A stretch of 64,000 bases of DNA from an uncultured Saprospiraceae bacterium (GCA_937981555.1 CALJOK010000049.1:95432-159431), one strand, 5' to 3'. Positions 43,315-53,343 are shown, numbered from the stretch's first letter. A program made the numbers and translations. Notes: generated by a model not told the origin, from the sequence alone.

Positions 43315-43333
43315 TAAATATTCTAATTTTAAA

Positions 43334-45004
43334 TTAAAACAATCCGCTGATATTTCCATTTTTATCAATGTCAATAAATTCTGCGGAAGGTGTTGCTGGT
43401 AGTCCAGGCATCCGCATAATATTTCCAGTAATTGGAACTAAAAAATTAGCACCAACGGCAATTTCAATTGTTCGTACCGTTACTAAAAAATCTTTTGGAC
43501 GACCCAATAATTTTGGATTATCAGAAAGTGATTTTTGAGTTTTGGCAATGCAGACAGGCAAGTGTTCCAAGCCTAGTCTTTTAATTTTTCTTAAATCTGC
43601 TTTTGCTTTAGCAGTATAATCTACTGCTTCTGCGCCATAGATTTTTGTAGCAACCGTTTCTATTTTTTTCTCCACAGACCAATTCCAATCATAAAGTGGT
43701 TTGAATTTTTTAGTGGTATTATCGACGACATCGACAACTGCTTTGGCTAACTCCACCGCACCTTTTCCACCTTTACCCCAAACATTACAAGTGATCGCCT
43801 TGACACCAAGTGCTTCACATTTGTCAATTACGATTTGAATTTCGGCATCTGTATCTGTCGTGAAACGATTAATCGCAACCACCGGCTGAATTCCAAATTG
43901 CAAAACGTTTTCTATATGTTTTTCTAAATTTTCTAAACCACCTTTTACCGCTTTTTGGTTGGAACGATTAAGTGATTTAAGATCTGCACCACCATGATAT
44001 TTTAATGCTCGAATAGTTGCTACCAGCACAATTGCTTTTGGAGAAAGTCCTGCACTTACACATTTAATATCCAAAAACTTCTCTGCCCCCAAATCACATC
44101 CAAAACCAGCTTCCGTTACCACATAATCAGACAGAGACATTCCCATTCTAGTAGCTATAACAGAATTTGTTCCTTGTGCAATATTGGCAAATGGTCCTCC
44201 GTGAATGATCGCAGGATTACCTTCGATAGTTTGTACTAGATTTGGTTTGATTGCATCTTTTAGCAAAGCGGTCATTGCTCCATGTGCTTTTAAATCTCGA
44301 GCATAGATTGGTTTTTTATCAAAAGTAAAACCAACAAAAATATTTCCTAATCTAGTTTTTAAATCCATCAAATCATTTGACAAACAAAGTATCGCCATGA
44401 TCTCAGAAGCAGCTGTGATATCAAATCCAGTCTCTCTCGGAATCCCTGAACCAGTTCCACCCAAACCAATTACAACATCTCGCAATGCTCGATCATTCAT
44501 ATCCATCACCCGTTTCCAAAGTACAGTTCGAGGATCAATATTGATAGATTTGGTTTTGCTTTGAATATTATTGTCGATAAGTGCCGCCAATAAATTATGT
44601 GCTTTTTCAATGGCGGAAAAATCACCTGTGAAATGTAAATTAATATCTTCCATCGGAAGTACTTGAGACCAACCTCCACCAGTCGCTCCACCTTTGATTC
44701 CAAAAACTGGCCCCAAAGATGGTTCTCTTAAAACAACCGTGGTCTTTTTTCCAATCTGATTCATCCCTTGTGTCAAGCCAATAGACATGGTCGTTTTTCC
44801 TTCACCAGCTGGAGTAGGAGAAATGGCTGTAACCAAAATGAGTTTGGACTTTTTAACCTTATTTTTATTAATGAGTGAAAGCGGCAATTTGGCTTTGTAC
44901 TTTCCGTAGAGTTCCAAATCACTTTCTTTGACTTTTAGTTTCTTAGCAATTTGCTGAATGGGTTTCAACTTAATTGATCTTGCAATTTCGATATCAGATT
45001 TCAT
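43334..45004 (-). CDS. fhs: formate--tetrahydrofolate ligase
   Basis: A 556-aa cytosolic enzyme that joins formate and THF at the cost of ATP to give 10-formyl-THF for one-carbon metabolism. The P-loop PTPAGEGKTT is at about residues 63-72. Family stretches VLREPSLGPVFGIKGGATGGG, HGGPFANIAQGTNS and MPGLPATPSAEFID are visible, and the length is normal (about 555 aa). No folate neighbour is adjacent; the gene is a single unit with its own terminator. Confidence 0.97.
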   Translation of the reverse strand: MKSDIEIARSIKLKPIQQIAKKLKVKESDLELYGKYKAKLPLSLINKNKVKKSKLILVTAISPTPAGEGKTTMSIGLTQGMNQIGKKTTVVLREPSLGPVFGIKGGATGGGWSQVLPMEDINLHFTGDFSAIEKAHNLLAALIDNNIQSKTKSINIDPRTVLWKRVMDMNDRALRDVVIGLGGTGSGIPRETGFDITAASEIMAILCLSNDLMDLKTRLGNIFVGFTFDKKPIYARDLKAHGAMTALLKDAIKPNLVQTIEGNPAIIHGGPFANIAQGTNSVIATRMGMSLSDYVVTEAGFGCDLGAEKFLDIKCVSAGLSPKAIVLVATIRALKYHGGADLKSLNRSNQKAVKGGLENLEKHIENVLQFGIQPVVAINRFTTDTDAEIQIVIDKCEALGVKAITCNVWGKGGKGAVELAKAVVDVVDNTTKKFKPLYDWNWSVEKKIETVATKIYGAEAVDYTAKAKADLRKIKRLGLEHLPVCIAKTQKSLSDNPKLLGRPKDFLVTVRTIEIAVGANFLVPITGNIMRMPGLPATPSAEFIDIDKNGNISGLF

Positions 45005-45213
45005 TAAAATTGGTTTTAATAGATGGTAATTAAATGGTTAAAATAATGGACTAAAGTAAAATTATTATTTTGAATCACAAAAGCTGGAAGGTATTCTTAC
45101 GTGGTTTCCACTTTATGGTTCTCATTAATTTTGTGAAAGTGCTAGTTTCCTAAATTATCGTCCAATCAATTTACAATTTCTGCCAATCTGTCATTTTTGA
45201 ACCTAAAAAACCT

Positions 45214-45221
45214 TATATTTG
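45214..45221 (+). promoter_or_regulatory. miaB promoter -7 box
   Basis: TATATTTG, an exact TAnnTTTG box, 82 bases before the miaB start codon. A TTTG at 45196-45199 is the only -33 candidate and is closer than usual (14 bases). Confidence 0.45.
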
Positions 45222-45303
45222 CGCTCAAATTTTAAGAAAAAAATCCTTTTTAGATAGAACTTGTGGTTAAAACAGATTTAATCTAAAAACTAAAAAAAAT
45301 GAG

Positions 45304-46737
45304 ATGTACGACGATAATCCTACGATTTCACATTTAAATACACCTTTAGAAGAAAGTAAACAAGGTCAGGTTTTCTTTAAGGAGGAGTTGGTGGAGGACG
45401 ATAGCAAAAAGAAATTTTATATCGAAAGTTATGGTTGTGCCATGAACTTTAGTGATAGTGAAATTGTGGCTTCCATTCTTTCAGAAGTTGGATATGGTCC
45501 GACTAAATTTATAGAGAAATCTGATTTAATTTTAGTGAACACTTGTTCCATCAGAGATAAAGCGGAACAACGAGTTCGCAAACGATTACGGGTTTTTGAT
45601 AAGATAAAAAAGCAACGTCCAGGGATGTTAGTTGGTGTATTGGGATGCATGGCAGAGCGATTGAAAACTAAGTTTTTGGAAGAGGAAAAATTGGTGGACA
45701 TGGTTGTTGGTCCCGATGCTTATCGAGATTTACCAAAACTAATTGCCAATGCAGAGGAAGGCGAAAAAGGAGTGAATGTATTTCTTTCTAGAGAAGAAAC
45801 TTACGCTGAAATTAGTCCACTTCGATTAAACTCAAATGGAATTACAGCATTAATTTCAATCATGCGTGGTTGTGATAATATGTGTTCCTTCTGTGTTGTA
45901 CCTTATACTAGAGGTCGAGAGCGAAGTCGAAATTTATTTTCTATTATCGCTGAAGCAACTGATTTGGTAGCAAAAGGATATAAAGAAGTTACTTTGCTTG
46001 GTCAAAATGTAGACTCTTATAAATGGGAAAATCCTGAGAGTAAAGAAGTGACAAGTTTTGCTAATTTATTGGAAGCTGTAGCTTTGGTAAGCCCTGAATT
46101 GAGAATACGATTTTCTACTTCTCATCCAAAAGATATTACCGATGAGGTATTGCATACGATTGCGAAATATGAAAACATTTGCAATTATATTCACTTACCA
46201 ATTCAAAGTGGGAATAGTCGAGTTTTGAAATTAATGAACCGTACTTATGACCAAGCATGGTATAAAGAAAGAGTAGAATCTATCTATCGAATAATTCCAG
46301 ATTGTGCTATCTCATCTGACATGATAGCAGGTTTTTGTACAGAGACGGAGGAAGAGCATCAAGAAACGGTAGACATGGTTTATTGGGCAAAATATTCTAT
46401 GAGTTATATGTTCTATTATTCAGAACGACCAGGGACTTTAGCTTCTCGAAAATATGAGGATGATATTCCTTATGATGTAAAAAAACGAAGATTACAAGAG
46501 ATTGTAGATGCTCAGCAAGAAGTAGCTCTTCAACATAATATTAAAGATATTGGGAAAACTTTTAAGATCTTAATAGAGGGAACTTCGAAGAAAAGTGAGG
46601 ATGATTTTAAAGGTCGAAACTCTCAAAATAAGGTAACTATTTTTCCTAAAAAAGAAGGGGTGAAACCTGGAGATTATGTGATGGTAAAAGTAAGAGAAGT
46701 GACGAGTGCTACTTTGAAAGGAGATATGGTTTTATAA
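45304..46737 (+). CDS. miaB: tRNA-2-methylthio-N6-dimethylallyladenosine synthase
   Basis: A 477-aa radical-SAM methylthiotransferase that adds the 2-methylthio group to i6A37 of tRNAs. The N-terminal domain supplies Cys45, Cys81 and Cys115 for the auxiliary cluster; the radical-SAM motif CDNMCSFC holds Cys190, Cys194 and Cys197. A C-terminal TRAM domain (about 410-477) binds tRNA. In many Bacteroidota the next gene is a sigma-54 activator, as here (71 bases on). Confidence 0.97.
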   Translation: MYDDNPTISHLNTPLEESKQGQVFFKEELVEDDSKKKFYIESYGCAMNFSDSEIVASILSEVGYGPTKFIEKSDLILVNTCSIRDKAEQRVRKRLRVFDKIKKQRPGMLVGVLGCMAERLKTKFLEEEKLVDMVVGPDAYRDLPKLIANAEEGEKGVNVFLSREETYAEISPLRLNSNGITALISIMRGCDNMCSFCVVPYTRGRERSRNLFSIIAEATDLVAKGYKEVTLLGQNVDSYKWENPESKEVTSFANLLEAVALVSPELRIRFSTSHPKDITDEVLHTIAKYENICNYIHLPIQSGNSRVLKLMNRTYDQAWYKERVESIYRIIPDCAISSDMIAGFCTETEEEHQETVDMVYWAKYSMSYMFYYSERPGTLASRKYEDDIPYDVKKRRLQEIVDAQQEVALQHNIKDIGKTFKILIEGTSKKSEDDFKGRNSQNKVTIFPKKEGVKPGDYVMVKVREVTSATLKGDMVL

Positions 46738-46808
46738 AATAGGAGTCAAGGGTGAGGCTGACCGAGAGCGAAGCGGCCAGTCTAATTTCTGACCACTCAA
46801 AAAAAAAT

Positions 46809-48104
46809 ATGGCAAGAACACTTCAAGCAATAAAACAACGATTTGGAATTATCGGGACATCCACACTTTTGGATCATGCTTTGAACACCGCTGTTCGAGT
46901 AGCACCGACTGATTTGTCAGTTTTGATTGTAGGAGAAAGTGGAGTAGGAAAGGAAGTTTTTTCTAAAGTGATTCATTCTTTGAGTCCTCGAAAACATAGT
47001 CAATTTATTGCGATCAATTGTGGTGCACTTCCTTCTGGTACGATTAATTCGGAATTGTTTGGTCATGAAAAAGGTGCATTTACCGGAGCATCATCAGATC
47101 GAAAAGGATATTTTGAAACGGTTGATGGAGGAACAATTTTCTTAGATGAGATTGCTGAAATGCCTTTGGATACGCAAGTGTATTTATTGCGAATATTGGA
47201 GTCAGGAGAGTTTATGCGAGTTGGTTCTAATAAAGTTTTAAAAACAAATATTCGGGTTTTGGCGGCTACCAATGTAGATTTGGAGGATCGAGTTGCAAAG
47301 GGAAAATTTAGAGAAGATTTATTTTATCGATTGAATACGGTGATGATCAAAGTTCCTGCTTTGCGAGAACGACCTGATGATATTCCAATTTTGTTTCGAA
47401 AGTTTGCTTCAGATTTTGCAGATAAATATCGAACAACTTCTGTTAGATTGGATGAAAAAGCGCAACTAGTTTTAGAAAATTATACATGGAAAGGGAACAT
47501 TCGAGAGTTGAAAAATGTAGCGGAAAGAGTTTCCTTAATGTCAGAAGAAAAAATAATTACAGCAGAAGAATTGATTGATTCAAATCCACATTTGCTGCAA
47601 AGAAATTTACCAGCTAGAACTAATTCAGGAAGTAATGGGAATTCCAATTTTGAAGAAAGAGAGATTTTGTATAAGTTACTTTTTGAAATGAAAGCGGACT
47701 TGACTGATTTAAAATCTTTAGTTTTTGAAATGATTAAACGAAATGATTTAGAGGTTCCAGACTTGCGTGACCTGCGAAGATTGGAAGCGCCTTCTTTTCC
47801 GAAATCGACCTCACGTGATAGTTATGTGGAAGATCGAGGTAGATCATTTTCGTCTTCCTCTAATTCGCCTTTCCAAGATTCAGGAGTAGATTATAATGAC
47901 AATGATAGTCAACCAATCATCATTGAAAATCCTGATTTTGAGCATGCAGAGGAAGTAGAAGAAACTCTATCTTTAGAATCTATGGAAAAACAAATGATTG
48001 ATAAAGCCTTGAAAAAATACAAAGGTAGAAGGAAGGAAGCGGCGGAAGAATTAGGCATTTCCGAAAGAACACTTTACCGAAAGATTAAGCAATATGAATT
48101 ATAA
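46809..48104 (+). CDS. sigma-54-dependent transcriptional activator
   Basis: A 431-aa bacterial enhancer-binding protein without an N-terminal receiver or sensor domain. The AAA+ domain starts at about residue 10; Walker A GESGVGKE is at 42-49, the sigma-54-contacting GAFTGA at 89-94, and Walker B and arginine motifs follow. A variable linker (about 265-385) leads to a Fis-type helix-turn-helix (about 390-431, GRRKEAAEELGISERTLYRK). The ATG at 46809 is chosen over an in-frame GTG at 46752 because IKQRFGIIG close to the start is the family's usual N-terminus. It ends at a strong terminator. Confidence 0.93.
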   Translation: MARTLQAIKQRFGIIGTSTLLDHALNTAVRVAPTDLSVLIVGESGVGKEVFSKVIHSLSPRKHSQFIAINCGALPSGTINSELFGHEKGAFTGASSDRKGYFETVDGGTIFLDEIAEMPLDTQVYLLRILESGEFMRVGSNKVLKTNIRVLAATNVDLEDRVAKGKFREDLFYRLNTVMIKVPALRERPDDIPILFRKFASDFADKYRTTSVRLDEKAQLVLENYTWKGNIRELKNVAERVSLMSEEKIITAEELIDSNPHLLQRNLPARTNSGSNGNSNFEEREILYKLLFEMKADLTDLKSLVFEMIKRNDLEVPDLRDLRRLEAPSFPKSTSRDSYVEDRGRSFSSSSNSPFQDSGVDYNDNDSQPIIIENPDFEHAEEVEETLSLESMEKQMIDKALKKYKGRRKEAAEELGISERTLYRKIKQYEL

Positions 48105-48144
48105 AAAAAAGCTTCCTTCTCATTTGAGAAGGAAGCTTTTTTTT
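48103..48144. terminator. bidirectional terminator
   Basis: An 18-bp stem (48103-48120 with 48127-48144) with a 6-base loop and long A and T tracts, directly between and overlapping the ends of two convergent genes. Confidence 0.9.
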
Positions 48145-49523
48145 TATTTAGAAAATTGAGAAACTGCAATTTGAAAAGCCTTGGATTTATGTTGAGTATT
48201 AATTATTAAAAAATAATTACCAGTTTTAATTCCTTGTAAGTTAACTGCTTGTGCATTGTTTGAAGCATTAATTGTTTTTTCTAAAACTAATTTTCCATCC
48301 AACGAGATGAGTTGAATAAATGCTTTTTCATTTTTGATCTGATCATTTATTTTGACAAAAATATTATCGTTAGTAATTGGGTTAGGGAAAATTTCAACAT
48401 CTAATTTTTCTTTGATTGTATTGGTGCTAGTTGGAGAAAAATTGACATTTATTTTTAAAACATGATAATCTGTTAACCCACAATTTACGGCATCTTTTTC
48501 TTCAATTCTAAAAACTAAATAGTAGGGATTGAGGTAATAATGATTGTCAAAAATTATCCATTCAAAATTAGCATCAATTGGTCCAGTTGTAAAGTCCGCA
48601 GGTGCATTAAAGGTTGGTGGATTTTCTAAAAGGAAAGGTTGTCCAATAGCTTGTACTAATATTTCACCTTGCTCAGAGTCTACTCCGATAACGTCAAAAT
48701 TTAAAGTATCCCCAACACTTAAGGTAACTTCATCAATTGGAACCTCAATCGACGGCGCTTCATTAACAGCTCCTTTTATAGAAATCACATAATCGCGCGT
48801 AACTGTACTGATAACTTGTCCATTTCGATGTTCTTTAATTTTCATGGCAATGACATAATCTCCTTCTATTTCAGGTAGGCTCCAAGCGATTGTACCTAAT
48901 TCTGAATTAATACTAAGAGTGTTATTAGGATCATTTGGTGTAGGAACTTGATCAGGATAAGAATAATTAGCTATTTCAAGATCAACACCAGAAAGTGGAT
49001 GTGTAAACTCATAACTTAAACTATCGCCTTCCCAATCAATAGCTGCTGGGTTGTGTTGATAAACTTGACCAACATATCCCCAATCTATTGGTGGATTTAA
49101 TAATACAGGAGTATTATTATAAAAAGTGGAAACAATAATTTCAGTTTGAATGTGAAACGGTACATTATCAGAAGAAGGGAGGTTAACCATTCCCCCAGTA
49201 CGATTAGGATCAGTCATTGAAATAGTATAAGTCGCTTCCCCAGAGTAGTTATGTTGCCAAGTGTAAGTGCTATATTTGATATCTTTTCCAAGCACGCTAG
49301 CGGAATCTCTAACAATATATTCACAAATCCCATCTCCCCAACAAATAATCAAACTATCTCGATCTGCTGGAATAGAGGATTGCTTAGTATAAGTATGAAT
49401 AGTCGCTTCATAATTTAAATAGGAAAGTTGTTTTACCGTAATTTCTCCACCAAAATTATGCGTGGCATTGGCAATAAAAAAAAGAGAAAAGGTAAAAAGT
49501 AGGGTAGTCAGGATCTTTTTCAT
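48144..49523 (-). CDS. secreted Ig-like protein with T9SS type A sorting domain
   Basis: A 459-aa exported protein. Signal peptide (cleavage near IANA), then HNFGGEITVKQL, a start common to gliding/T9SS surface proteins, followed by Ig/cadherin-like beta domains (about 25-370). The C-terminal T9SS type A domain (about 380-459) shows IFPNPITNDNI, LDGKLVLEKTI and GNYFLIINT. It is transcribed toward the sigma-54 activator and shares its terminator. Its neighbour mnmD ends in a similar domain. Confidence 0.9.
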   Translation of the reverse strand: MKKILTTLLFTFSLFFIANATHNFGGEITVKQLSYLNYEATIHTYTKQSSIPADRDSLIICWGDGICEYIVRDSASVLGKDIKYSTYTWQHNYSGEATYTISMTDPNRTGGMVNLPSSDNVPFHIQTEIIVSTFYNNTPVLLNPPIDWGYVGQVYQHNPAAIDWEGDSLSYEFTHPLSGVDLEIANYSYPDQVPTPNDPNNTLSINSELGTIAWSLPEIEGDYVIAMKIKEHRNGQVISTVTRDYVISIKGAVNEAPSIEVPIDEVTLSVGDTLNFDVIGVDSEQGEILVQAIGQPFLLENPPTFNAPADFTTGPIDANFEWIIFDNHYYLNPYYLVFRIEEKDAVNCGLTDYHVLKINVNFSPTSTNTIKEKLDVEIFPNPITNDNIFVKINDQIKNEKAFIQLISLDGKLVLEKTINASNNAQAVNLQGIKTGNYFLIINTQHKSKAFQIAVSQFSK

Positions 49524-49616
49524 AGGTATTTTTTTCGAAGGTGAAATAGGAAAATGGTTATAAAAAGTCTTCTACTTTTTACAACGAGAAAATGATCCAG
49601 AAAGGTTGTAGGAAAT

Positions 49617-50621
49617 TTAGATTTTAGTAATCAAAGAAGTTTTGATATGATCACCAAATTTGATGGCAACAAAATAATTACCATTGCTAATCTCTTGAAT
49701 ATCAAGATTCTGAGCAGTTGGAGTAACTGGAATATTTTTATCTAACAATACATTCCCGTCGATGCCTAAAATTTTGACATTGGCAGTTTTTCCTGTTTTA
49801 TTAGTATTGAATTTTATGGATAAAAAACCATTAGAAATTTCTTCTTGGATAATTTGGATGGCTTCTTTAATTGGTTCAGCAGCCTGATCTTTTGAGAAAA
49901 CATCGACATTAATAAAACCACCTTTTGAGTTATCACCTTCGATTTCAATTTCGGGAAGTTCCATTTTTGTAGCTCTAGTCATTTCTCTTTTTCCAGGAGG
50001 CCCTGGCAATGCCTCAATGGTAAAACCTACTTTTTTCAAACCTCTTTTTACCGAACCTTTAGCACAATATGTGGTGAGTACTCCATCAACTCTTAAAGCA
50101 TCATACATTTCTTGCAAAATGGGTTCTTCCCACAGTTCAGGTTGTGAGCCTGGGCCAAATGCATCAAAGTAAATCAAATCAAATTGATTTTTAAAATCAA
50201 TATCTTCAATCATCATTTTCATTTTTGTCAATTGAAAATGATCGTTCAGAGCATGAGATTTTTCCCAGTTCAATTCATGCATTTTTTGAAAAGCACTTTC
50301 TTCTTCTTTTAAAATTTCTGAAAAATTAAACTCGTTGATGGTTTCCATGGAAAGTGGATAAGCTTCCACGCCAATGTAATTGACGTTAATTTCCTGCTTT
50401 TTTGACTCCAAAAAAGTCATAAAAGCATTTAAGCCAGTTCCAAAGCCAATACCAAGAATAGAAAGTGAAGTGGTAGGAGTTTTGTGTTGAAAACCTGCAT
50501 TGATAAAGACATGCTGGGTTTCTTGAATTGCACCATACTTAGAATGGTAACTCACTCCATGCTTTTGAGAAAACAAGGAGTGAGAGCCATCTTTAGTTAT
50601 AATTAATTGATTATCAGACAT
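49617..50621 (-). CDS. mnmD: MnmD-type tRNA wobble-uridine methyltransferase with T9SS-like C-terminal extension
   Basis: A 334-aa protein. Residues 1-220 are a complete SAM-dependent MnmD (MnmC methyltransferase) domain: GIGFGTGLNA (about 57-66), YFDAFGPGSQPELW (about 151-164) and the closing GPPGKREMTRA (about 207-217). It methylates the 5-aminomethyl group of wobble uridine (nm5s2U34). Residues 221-334 are an extension; its end (SNGFLSIKF, VKILGIDGNVLLDKNI, ISNGNYFVAIKFGDH) reads like a T9SS type A sorting domain although there is no signal peptide. It begins directly after ytxJ. Confidence 0.92.
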   Translation of the reverse strand: MSDNQLIITKDGSHSLFSQKHGVSYHSKYGAIQETQHVFINAGFQHKTPTTSLSILGIGFGTGLNAFMTFLESKKQEINVNYIGVEAYPLSMETINEFNFSEILKEEESAFQKMHELNWEKSHALNDHFQLTKMKMMIEDIDFKNQFDLIYFDAFGPGSQPELWEEPILQEMYDALRVDGVLTTYCAKGSVKRGLKKVGFTIEALPGPPGKREMTRATKMELPEIEIEGDNSKGGFINVDVFSKDQAAEPIKEAIQIIQEEISNGFLSIKFNTNKTGKTANVKILGIDGNVLLDKNIPVTPTAQNLDIQEISNGNYFVAIKFGDHIKTSLITKI

Positions 50622-50960
50622 TTAAACAGGAAGAGATTCTTTTAAATCATCTACCGTAATATCCAGATGAGATTCATCATAAACTACTTCTCCATCTTTT
50701 AACAAAATGATTTGAGGTGATTCATGAAAAACAGAAAGCTCTTCTGTAATATAATTGGAAATGTCTCGATGAGCGATTAGATCTAAATAATACGCCTCAA
50801 CTTTATTTTCCGAAATATCCCAATCTCCTTCGAGTCGGAATTTTGCCATCGAACTGATAGAACATCTTGTGCTGTGTTTAAAAATGACACAAGGAATATC
50901 TTTTGATCGTTCGACGATTTGGTTAACCTGATCAACAGATTCTAAAGGAATCCAATTCAT
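50622..50960 (-). CDS. ytxJ: YtxJ family bacillithiol-system redox protein
   Basis: A 112-aa thioredoxin-like protein of the YtxJ family. The signature KHSTRCSISSMA (single redox Cys33 with Ser in place of the second Cys) is diagnostic, and SPQIILLKDGEVVY is the conserved cis-Pro region. It is thought to act as a monothiol bacilliredoxin that removes bacillithiol from proteins. Its stop codon adjoins the mnmD start and its own start lies 2 bases after a small lipoprotein gene, so the three form an operon. Confidence 0.92.
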   Translation of the reverse strand: MNWIPLESVDQVNQIVERSKDIPCVIFKHSTRCSISSMAKFRLEGDWDISENKVEAYYLDLIAHRDISNYITEELSVFHESPQIILLKDGEVVYDESHLDITVDDLKESLPV

Positions 50961-50962
50961 GA

Positions 50963-51139
50963 TTAATTTAATATTTTTTTAGCTACAGTTGGAACAGCTA
51001 CTTTTGCAGCTTTTATAACCGTTTTGCTGATAGAAAAGTCACTTGGACATCCTATACCTCTATTGCAAGAAGTCATAGAAATTAAAGCAAATAAACAGAT
51101 AGCGACAGGGAGGAATTTTTTGAGTTTTACCGATTTCAT
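50963..51139 (-). CDS. small lipoprotein
   Basis: A 58-aa predicted lipoprotein starting at the ATG ending at 51139; the longer frame (51172) adds 11 residues before the obvious signal. The signal ends in the lipobox MTSC, after which NRGIGCPSDFSISKTV gives a second Cys. Similar short proteins with a CPxxF motif precede ytxJ in some Bacteroidota. Function unknown. Confidence 0.7.
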   Translation of the reverse strand: MKSVKLKKFLPVAICLFALISMTSCNRGIGCPSDFSISKTVIKAAKVAVPTVAKKILN

Positions 51140-51286
51140 TTTAATTGTTTTAGATATGTTATAAGGTAACACAAAGTTATAAAATATATAATATTCTAAT
51201 TCACATATTGTTCATTAACGTAAATAAAATTGCCAATATTATACGATATTTGTCAGCTTTATAGGCTTTTTTAATAAAAACACTCA

Positions 51287-52648
51287 ATGCGAATACATTT
51301 AATAGCCATCGGAGGTGCAGCAATGCATAATCTTGCTATAGCACTTAATTACAATCATCATACCGTAACAGGCTCAGATGATGAAATTTACAACCCTTCT
51401 AAGGAGAGACTCCAAAAACACGGTTTGCTGCCTGAGACTATGGGCTGGAATCCTGATCGGATAACCAAAGACATTGATGTAATTATCTTAGGGATGCATG
51501 CTCGCAAGGATAATCCTGAATTGAAACAAGCGAAAAAACTGGGTTTGAAGATTTATTCTTACCCTGAATACCTTTTTCAACATGCCAAAGACAAAAAACG
51601 AGTAGTCATTGCAGGAAGTCATGGAAAAACGACCACCACGTCCATAATACTACATGTGCTCAAAAGTAACAAAATTGATTTTGATTATTTGGTTGGTGCT
51701 CAGATAGAAGGATTTGATTCCATGGTTCGATTGTCAGATGCGCCTTTGATGGTGGTGGAAGGAGATGAATATTTGTCTTCGCCTTTAGATCGAAGACCTA
51801 AGATTTTACATTACAAGCCACATGTGACCGTAATTACAGGAATTGCATGGGATCATATTAATGTATTCCCGACTTTTGAAAACTATAAAAGCCAATTTGC
51901 CAAATACATTAAAACGATTGAAAAAGGAGGGACTTTGTTTTATTACAAAGATGATGAACATGTTAATGATATTTTGAAAAAGATTAAGAAACCAACTTTT
52001 GAGGCAGAAGCTTACAAAGCATTTGAATCAACTTTGAAAGATGGAAAAACGATCATTTCAAATGAAAAAGGAAAACCGGTTGCGCTAGGGATTTTTGGAA
52101 AACATAATTTAGAAAATCTTCGAGCGGCGTATTTGGTTTGTAAAAAGGTAGGAGTGACGGATGCTCAGTTTTTTAAAACGATCAAATCATTTAAAGGAGC
52201 AGCGAAGCGATTACAACTTTTGCATAAAACAAAAAATTGTCTGGCATATCTTGATTTTGCACATGCACCAAGTAAAGTGCAGGCAACGATGAATGCACTT
52301 AAAGCGCAACATCCGAAGCGAAAATTAATTGCTTGTTTGGAGTTACATACTTTTTCTAGTTTGAATAAAGAATTTCTAACAGAGTATACACGTACGATGA
52401 ATGCAGCAGATAAAGCAATCGTTTATTTTAGTGAACATACTTTGGCGATGAAAAAATTACCACCGATTACTACTGATGAAGTGAAGGCCGCATTCGATCA
52501 TCCTAATATGGAAGTGGTGACTGACAATGCAAAAATGCTTTCTGCTTTGAAAAGATTTAAATGGGATAATAAGAATTTGGTGATGATGACTTCGGGAAAT
52601 TTTGGGGGATTGGATTTGAAGAAGATTGCTAAAGGATTAATTAAATAG
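51287..52648 (+). CDS. mpl: UDP-N-acetylmuramate:L-alanyl-gamma-D-glutamyl-meso-diaminopimelate ligase
   Basis: A 453-aa Mur ligase of the Mpl type, which attaches a recycled murein tripeptide to UDP-MurNAc. The N-terminal Rossmann domain (HLIAIGGAAMHNLA) is followed by the ATP-binding P-loop GSHGKTTTT (about residues 110-118), YLSSPLDRRPK and DFAHAPSKVQ in the C-terminal domain. The absence of the MurC-type GIGG..MSGLA start and the overall length point to Mpl rather than MurC. Mpl works with cell-wall recycling enzymes such as NamZ (7883-9142). Confidence 0.9.
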   Translation: MRIHLIAIGGAAMHNLAIALNYNHHTVTGSDDEIYNPSKERLQKHGLLPETMGWNPDRITKDIDVIILGMHARKDNPELKQAKKLGLKIYSYPEYLFQHAKDKKRVVIAGSHGKTTTTSIILHVLKSNKIDFDYLVGAQIEGFDSMVRLSDAPLMVVEGDEYLSSPLDRRPKILHYKPHVTVITGIAWDHINVFPTFENYKSQFAKYIKTIEKGGTLFYYKDDEHVNDILKKIKKPTFEAEAYKAFESTLKDGKTIISNEKGKPVALGIFGKHNLENLRAAYLVCKKVGVTDAQFFKTIKSFKGAAKRLQLLHKTKNCLAYLDFAHAPSKVQATMNALKAQHPKRKLIACLELHTFSSLNKEFLTEYTRTMNAADKAIVYFSEHTLAMKKLPPITTDEVKAAFDHPNMEVVTDNAKMLSALKRFKWDNKNLVMMTSGNFGGLDLKKIAKGLIK

Positions 52649-52707
52649 GAATTCTGTTTTGAGATATTGGACTGTATTTAAATTCAATCAGGGAAGAAAC
52701 AATCAAA

Positions 52708-53343
52708 ATGGTCAAGTATTTAAAAAGGATATTTTTTATTTTCATTATTATAAATATTGGAAGTTGCATAGATTCAAATTCTTCACAAACAGATAATAGC
52801 AAAATCCAAAAAGAGGAGGAATCAAAACAGGAAGAATCAAGTTGGGTTGAAGATGAATTAAAAAAACAATTTTATGAAAGAACTAAAAAAGACTCTGTTG
52901 ATATATTTGGATTGCCAATAGAGACACTTCCAGATTATTTTTATAATTATCCAGAAATAAAATACTTGAGAATAGATTGTACTGAAAGAAATTGTATTAC
53001 AAAACTATCGTCTAAAATTTCAAAATTAATAAACCTAGAAGTTTTGATTCTTTCTAAAACATCCATTAAAAAATTACCAAAGGAAATAGTACAGTTAAAG
53101 AAACTTAAGGTATTACGAATCTTAGGTGGGGGACAATTAGAATCACTCCCTAACGGGATTGATGAATTAGAAAGTTTAGAGGTTCTTGATGTTTGGAGAA
53201 ATAATTTAATTGAACTACCAGAAACTCTTATTCATCTCAAAAAATTGAAAACATTATTTCTTGGAGAAAACAATTTCACAGAAATCTATATCAAAAAAAC
53301 AAAAGTCAGTTTATCAAATGTTCACATAAAAATGGATAGATGA
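52708..53343 (+). CDS. leucine-rich-repeat lipoprotein
   Basis: A 211-aa lipoprotein with signal ending in IGSC and a Ser/Glu-rich linker. From about residue 75 it has five to six leucine-rich repeats of the bacterial LPxxixxLxxLxxL type (for example LPKEIVQLKKLKVL and LPETLIHLKKLKTL). LRR domains usually mediate protein binding. It ends shortly after the last repeat; the stop codon lies inside a hairpin. Confidence 0.85.
   Translation: MVKYLKRIFFIFIIINIGSCIDSNSSQTDNSKIQKEEESKQEESSWVEDELKKQFYERTKKDSVDIFGLPIETLPDYFYNYPEIKYLRIDCTERNCITKLSSKISKLINLEVLILSKTSIKKLPKEIVQLKKLKVLRILGGGQLESLPNGIDELESLEVLDVWRNNLIELPETLIHLKKLKTLFLGENNFTEIYIKKTKVSLSNVHIKMDR

Larger units (their letters stand above)
42982..43333. 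other. intergenic region holding a MITE-like element and a terminator
   Basis: 352 bases between two minus-strand genes. It contains the inverted-repeat element at 43093-43182 and the terminator at 43277-43314; the rest is AT-rich and featureless. Confidence 0.6.

Noticed and set aside
49617..50621. MnmD and its extension as two genes joined by a frameshift
   Set aside because: The frame is continuous and no separate start with a signal peptide is visible for the extension; read-level checks would still be useful.
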